Positions 32,982 to 35,981 of a stretch of 35,981 nt of DNA are shown here, piece after piece. The translations under genes were made by a program, and so were the position numbers. Positions within the stretch are counted from its first letter, which is position 1. Every line of letters starts with the position of its first letter. The notes beneath the pieces are model-generated. The model was not told where the DNA came from and did not search any database. It saw only the letters and a program-made list of their open reading frames with translations. Source of the DNA: Thermoleophilia bacterium (GTDB taxonomy: Bacteria > Actinomycetota > Thermoleophilia > BMS3ABIN01); the NCBI GenBank assembly GCA_020053595.1, contig JAGVMV010000003.1, positions 1 to 35,981 of the forward strand, read 5' to 3'.

Positions 32982-33075
32982 AAATAATACTTTTTGCGCA
33001 ATATTGCATGAGGCACAGATAAGATCCTTGCTGTAGATCTTTGTATTATGCAGGGATTTCATTGATCGCTTTCTC

Positions 33076-33201
33076 AAGTTTATTCAAGATTGATAAGTTC
33101 GAATAGCATCCCATTAGGTCCACCAAATTCTGATCCTTGAAAATGGCTTGGTTAAGCCATTTTTTTGTTCTTATATCGATGAGAGCATAGGGGATGCGAA
33201 C
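33076..33201 (+). repeat. tRNA-associated att-like element, copy 3
   Basis: 126 bp. The 21-bp lead starts at 33076, GTTCGAAT is at 33097-33104, an altered tRNA-like 3' end finishes GGTCCACCA, the hairpin is AAATGGCTT (33141-33149)/AAGCCATTT (33154-33162) with T-run, TATCGATGA is at 33174-33182, and the right end AGGGGATGCGAAC (33189-33201) has one mismatch to copies 1 and 2. It closes the dsb module. Confidence 0.85.
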
Positions 33202-33218
33202 TTCTTTTGCATACGGAC

Positions 33219-33247
33219 TTGATATAACAAAAACAGTATAGTATAAA
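33219..33247 (+). promoter_or_regulatory. Promoter of the higBA-type pair, near-leaderless
   Basis: TTGATA (33219-33224), 17-bp spacer, TATAAA (33242-33247), only 6 bp before the toxin ATG, so the mRNA would start at or next to the start codon. It lies 17 bp after repeat copy 3: the module brings its own promoter. Confidence 0.62.
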
Positions 33248-33253
33248 TATGTT

Positions 33254-33538
33254 ATGTGGAAAGTATGTGAGCACCGGCGGGCCGATAAATCTCTTAAAAA
33301 AGCGCCAAAGGAAGTCTTAAAGCGCTATGAGAAATGGAAAGACATCGTCATGGTCTCCGGTCCTTCCGGACTACGTAAGATCAAAGGTTTTCACGACGAG
33401 AGCCTAAGGGGAGAGTGGAGAGGCCATAGATCTTCAAGGCTGGGACTTGGCTTCAGAATTATTTACCGTATAAAGGCACAGCAAGTCTTAGTCGAAGTTG
33501 TCGATTTGACAGCGCACGATTACCGGAGGAAAAAATGA
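33254..33538 (+). CDS. higB: RelE/HigB-like toxin
   Basis: 94-aa basic protein of the RelE/ParE/HigB mRNA interferase superfamily. It shows an N-terminal helix pair (RRADKSLKKAPKEVLKRYEKWKD in part), GLRKIKGFHDESL, RLGLGFRIIYRI and VEVVDLTAHDYRRK, the last matching the common C-terminal H-D-x-Y. Arg and His/Tyr residues would serve ribosome-dependent mRNA cleavage. No ribosome binding site, consistent with a leaderless mRNA. The toxin comes first, as in HigBA, with a 4-bp overlap (ATGA) to the HTH antitoxin gene. Confidence 0.85.
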   Translation: MWKVCEHRRADKSLKKAPKEVLKRYEKWKDIVMVSGPSGLRKIKGFHDESLRGEWRGHRSSRLGLGFRIIYRIKAQQVLVEVVDLTAHDYRRKK

Positions 33539-33795
33539 AGGATTATCAGAAAGCAAAAAAGAGAATAGAGGTTTCGGTGGGAGAATCCGTGAGGATAATT
33601 CGAGAGCTTCAGGGCTTTAGTCAGAACCGGCTTTCCGAACTGACCGGCATTCCTCAGTCGACCATCTCTGCCATAGAGAACGATAGAGTGAAGCTAGGGG
33701 TGGAGAGGGCAAAAGTTCTCGCTCGCGCCCTGAATTGCCATCCCGCCGTTCTGGTGTTTCCAGGCTGGGACGTTGAAGAAGAAGCTGCGGCATAA
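33535..33795 (+). CDS. higA: HTH (Xre/HigA-like) antitoxin
   Basis: 86-aa DNA-binding antitoxin with an Xre/Cro helix-turn-helix: VGESVRIIRELQGFSQNRLSEL then GIPQSTISAIENDRVKLG (about residues 15-56), then LARALNCHPAVLVFPGW. It should neutralise the toxin and repress the promoter. Translation is coupled to the toxin by the ATGA overlap. It ends 46 bp before repeat copy 4. Confidence 0.88.
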   Translation: MKDYQKAKKRIEVSVGESVRIIRELQGFSQNRLSELTGIPQSTISAIENDRVKLGVERAKVLARALNCHPAVLVFPGWDVEEEAAA

Positions 33796-33841
33796 CCGAA
33801 GACGAGGACAAGCTGCTGAATTATTCAGAAACCGCCGCCAT

Positions 33842-33967
33842 AAGTTCATCCAGAATAGAAAAGTTCGAATAACATCCCATAACCTCCACCAATTTTTGGC
33901 CCCTAGAAATGGCTTGGTTAAGCCATTTTTATGTTGACATATCGATGAGGGTTTAGGGGGTTAGAAC
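33842..33967 (+). repeat. tRNA-associated att-like element, copy 4
   Basis: 126 bp. The lead AAGTTCATCCAG begins at 33842, and GTTCGAAT (33863-33870) plus the altered 3' end to CCACCA are nearly identical to copy 2. The hairpin is AAATGGCTT (33907-33915)/AAGCCATTT (33920-33928), TATCGATGA lies at 33940-33948, and the right end AGGGGGTTAGAAC (33955-33967) is the most degenerate. It closes the higBA-type module and is the last copy in the window. Confidence 0.85.
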
Positions 33968-34325
33968 TTCTCTTGGAGTTGGAGTTACGCCGTTTCTGTT
34001 GACACTTTTACTTTATCCCACGATTTCTCGCGGAGCTCGGGGAAGCAATCGACAAGATAAGACCCGAGTTCACACCCCGTGACAAGGGCCCGGTTAGAGC
34101 AGGGTCCCGTTTAGTAAAGATAATTCGCAGCGGCTCGCGAGATGAAGGGAATGCTTAATCGCCTCATTTGCGGCGTATTTTTATGCCGGTTGGTAAAACT
34201 AGGGGTAATCCCTTACATAAAATGGTTGAAAACCCCTATAGACAGAGAAAACTTACGCAATAATATTAGGATTCATAGTTGGCGGCTTTTTGTCACTTGC
34301 TTCATATAAAGAAAGGAGGTGACAA
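33968..34325 (+). other. Non-coding region between last repeat and cytochrome gene
   Basis: 358 bp without a credible gene. It contains an imperfect GC hairpin GGGCCCGGTTAGAGCAGGGTCCC (part, 34087-34110) and, near its end, a probable promoter TAGACA (34239-34244)-N16-TAATAT (34261-34266), then the ribosome binding site AAAGGAGGTG before the cytochrome ATG. Confidence 0.5.
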
Positions 34326-35042
34326 ATGAGAAAGTACCTAATAATAGGGATTGCAATTGCACTTGCCATGATGATGCTGGTTCCCATTGTTTTGGGGGCG
34401 GACCCGGGAGATGAATTTAACCGCACAGAGGCGAATAGGTGTGGCGGATGTCATTATCCTAATGCTCCCATGCCGACCGTGGTGAGCATGTGGTATGAAA
34501 GCGGCCACGCGAGTTCCTACGAGTACGGCCGTACCGACAACACCTACTGTGCTAAATGTCACTCGCCGTTGCAGGCGAATCCTCTGGCCACTCATAGCGA
34601 TCATGAGACAATTGCTCCGGCGGACTGGCAGGGAGTCACTTGTTCGGCGTGTCACCCTAACAAAGCGCAGAGGAATATATGGAAGGAAAAAGGTATTCCT
34701 GATACCCGCTTCGGCATTTACAACGTGGCTGACGGCACGTGGACCCCGGTCTACATGGACCAGAATGCAAACGATCTGTGCATGAACTGCCACTCCGGAC
34801 GTCATGCCAAGAGCTTCCAGGGCTTCGGCAAGGTGATGTTCGAGCAAAAGGGCGTTAGGTGCGTTGACTGCCACATGGCAGGAGTGCCTACGGTGCTCGC
34901 CAATGGCAGCACCCGCGACATACCCTCTCACACTTTCCATGTGATGGATAACGTGGCCAACGCCTGTGTAAGGTGCCATTCAAACCACACCGTCGAATGG
35001 GCCCAGAAACAGATCGATAAGGGCATAATCCACGGCAAATAG
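34326..35042 (+). CDS. Secreted hexahaem cytochrome c
   Basis: 238-aa multihaem cytochrome c. A signal peptide covers about residues 1-24 (IIGIAIALAMMMLVPIVLG). Six CxxCH haem sites are present: C39 (CGGCH), C75 (CAKCH), C106 (CSACH), C152 (CMNCH), C179 (CVDCH) and C214 (CVRCH). Extra His residues (e.g. H61, H90, H93, H160, H202, H205, H221) could be distal ligands for bis-His haems. It would sit outside the membrane and carry electrons, as in metal, sulfur or nitrogen compound respiration; the partner is unknown. The sequence has similarity in spirit to cytochrome c554-like proteins, but no family can be fixed. Very strong ribosome binding site GAAAGGAGGTGACAA. No cytochrome maturation gene is adjacent. 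Confidence 0.93.
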   Translation: MRKYLIIGIAIALAMMMLVPIVLGADPGDEFNRTEANRCGGCHYPNAPMPTVVSMWYESGHASSYEYGRTDNTYCAKCHSPLQANPLATHSDHETIAPADWQGVTCSACHPNKAQRNIWKEKGIPDTRFGIYNVADGTWTPVYMDQNANDLCMNCHSGRHAKSFQGFGKVMFEQKGVRCVDCHMAGVPTVLANGSTRDIPSHTFHVMDNVANACVRCHSNHTVEWAQKQIDKGIIHGK

Positions 35043-35160
35043 AACCACCTTGGGGCGTACGTTTTTTAGCCAGCCGTTCGCAATGGGCGGCTGCCGATTA
35101 GGGTATAACGCGAACACGAGAGCAAGGGCAAATCTGGCGCGAACATAGCGTAGGTTCATT

Positions 35161-35194
35161 CAGTGGTGGAGCCAATGCTCCACCACTGTTTTTT
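35161..35194 (+). terminator. Rho-independent terminator after the cytochrome gene
   Basis: Perfect 12-bp stem CAGTGGTGGAGC (35161-35172) / GCTCCACCACTG (35177-35188), loop CAAT, then TTTTTT. Confidence 0.92.
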
Positions 35195-35307
35195 GTGACA
35201 ATAATCCGAAAGGTTTTCACCAGGCCAGGGAAACTTTTCTTTGCACCAATTGTCACGAGCTTTTTTGCATTAATGGTAGAAATAATCCTACGATTCAAAA
35301 TTACGGA

Positions 35308-35335
35308 TTGACTAAGAGTAGATAAGTGGTAATAT
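35308..35335 (+). promoter_or_regulatory. Possible promoter before the terminal small gene
   Basis: TTGACT (35308-35313), 16-bp spacer, TAATAT (35330-35335), in an AT-rich gap, about 65 nt before the ATG at 35401. Confidence 0.42.
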
Positions 35336-35400
35336 ACTTATAGAATAATTGAGCATTTACCTTTTAGATGTTTCTACTTTTAAGGGGAGGTGCAGTACCT

Positions 35401-35595
35401 ATGGGAGACGCATTCACAGATCGTATGTCGGGGAATCGATTTACCACGAGTTCCGTGAGCCACGGTCCGTTTGATGGCGACATGTACGACATGATGGATC
35501 CTGATATCGACGACGGCTTCTGCCCATGTCAGATCCTCGCAGGAATAGGTATGACGAAGACAGTCTTCACGATGACGGGAATGGTTTCCAGTTGA
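35401..35595 (+). CDS. Hypothetical small protein, possibly frameshifted
   Basis: 64-aa open frame from ATG 35401 with a good ribosome binding site (AAGGGGAGG, 35382-35390) and an upstream promoter candidate. The first 43 or so residues are rich in Asp, Met and Gly (DMYDMMDPDIDDGF). From about 35526 a different frame looks more protein-like: a 37-aa stretch MSDPRRNRYDEDSLHDDGNG... ending VRREPHS at 35639. A frameshift at about 35520-35530 would join the two into one roughly 80-aa polar protein. No family is recognised; it may be a decayed gene. Confidence 0.33.
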   Translation: MGDAFTDRMSGNRFTTSSVSHGPFDGDMYDMMDPDIDDGFCPCQILAGIGMTKTVFTMTGMVSS

Positions 35596-35639
35596 CAACA
35601 AAGCTTGAGCGGATGGTGAGACGCGAACCTCATTCTTAG

Positions 35640-35981
35640 GCAGTCTAGGGGGCGCTCTTCACTCACGGGATAGCATCCGCTCTTGTTATGACCCGCTTCG
35701 ATCATCGCTCGCCAGAGCTCGATGGCATGTCGCCGCTTTACAGCACAATGCCATATCCTGATTGATCGGGTTACTACCCGGGGCCTGGAGCTTTTATTTA
35801 TAAGCCCGGGCCCCACCGTCTTTTAGGCCCAAATCTTATTTACATTTACAGCTTTTTCAAGCTAATCCAAGATTAAAAGGTTCGGAAGCGAGGAAATAGT
35901 ACAAGAAGCGCTATAGAATATTCGAGACAAAAATTACGCTCTATGCTCCGATGGGAGCCTTTTTAGTGCCTTTTTTGTACA
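35640..35981. other. Mostly non-coding window end with terminator-like hairpins
   Basis: No convincing gene. Two hairpins are visible: GGGGCC (35780-35785) / GGCCCC (35809-35814) followed by a CTTTTA stretch, and GCTCC (35945-35949) / GGAGC (35954-35958) followed by CTTTTTAG. A minus-strand open frame (35529-35816) has no ribosome binding site and no recognisable motif. Confidence 0.4.

Noticed and set aside
28049-33967. The four repeats as integron attC sites
   Set aside because: attC sites are bounded by RYYYAAC on the left and GTTRRRY on the right. These elements begin GTTCGAAT and end ATTCGAAC, the opposite arrangement, and no integron integrase is in the window.
28049-33967. The four repeats as a CRISPR array
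   Set aside because: The copies are over 100 bp, imperfect, and separated by 0.6-3.3 kb of genes; there are no short regular spacers and no cas genes.
35529-35816. 95-aa minus-strand frame near the window end
   Set aside because: No ribosome binding site, crosses a hairpin likely to be a terminator, and no family motif.

Overview
The window reads as a high-GC chromosome segment from a deep-branching, probably anaerobic or respiring member of the Actinomycetota. This is inferred from the gene order plsX-acpP-rnc-smc-ftsY...ffh-rpsP-khpA-rimM-trmD-rplS-lepB-rnhB-yraN-comM-dprA-xer-whiG, the mycobacterial-type (type 2) PyrF, frequent GTG/TTG starts, a WhiG/FliA-type sigma factor, and a multihaem cytochrome c. 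I cannot name a genus.

Positions 1-27.9 kb are a compact housekeeping backbone, almost all on the + strand. First comes the 3' part of obg, then pyrF, a structured leader followed by a LysM protein and a D,D-carboxypeptidase, a PfkB-family sugar-phosphate kinase, and a glycosyltransferase with its own promoter. Lipid and RNA genes follow (plsX, acpP, rnc), then smc, both SRP GTPases (ftsY, ffh), and the ribosome maturation block (rpsP, khpA, rimM, trmD, rplS). Next are lepB, rnhB, yraN, the transformation-associated comM and dprA, a Xer-type recombinase, a sigma factor, a DUF192 lipoprotein and an MscS channel. Two very short membrane-protein genes (44 and 43 aa) can be read on the - strand between these genes. 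An AbiE type IV toxin-antitoxin pair with a nested-palindrome promoter sits inside the otherwise conserved trmD-rplS junction, and rplS appears to have its own promoter downstream of it.

At 27997-28072 lies a tRNA-Ala(GGC) gene with its own promoter. From its T-arm onward the sequence becomes visibly AT-richer and modular. A roughly 100-126 bp structured element occurs four times in direct orientation (28049, 31446, 33076, 33842). It consists of the tRNA T-arm/3' end, a terminator-like hairpin, a conserved TATCGATGA block and an inverted T-arm copy. Between the copies lie three small, integrase-free cargo modules: (1) a TIR-domain protein divergent from a RelE-like/UvrD-like helicase fusion, (2) a DsbB-DsbA disulfide pair, (3) a HigB-HigA-type toxin-antitoxin. 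This looks like stepwise accretion of cassettes at a tRNA gene, with each cassette closed by a copy of the attachment element. It is the most unusual structure in the window. The TIR/RelE-helicase pair is a candidate antiphage system.

Beyond the last element lies a 360-bp non-coding stretch, a secreted hexahaem cytochrome c with a strong ribosome binding site, a perfect terminator, and a poorly coding end region with one possible, perhaps frameshifted, small gene. No rRNA, CRISPR array, insertion sequence transposase or phage gene was seen.
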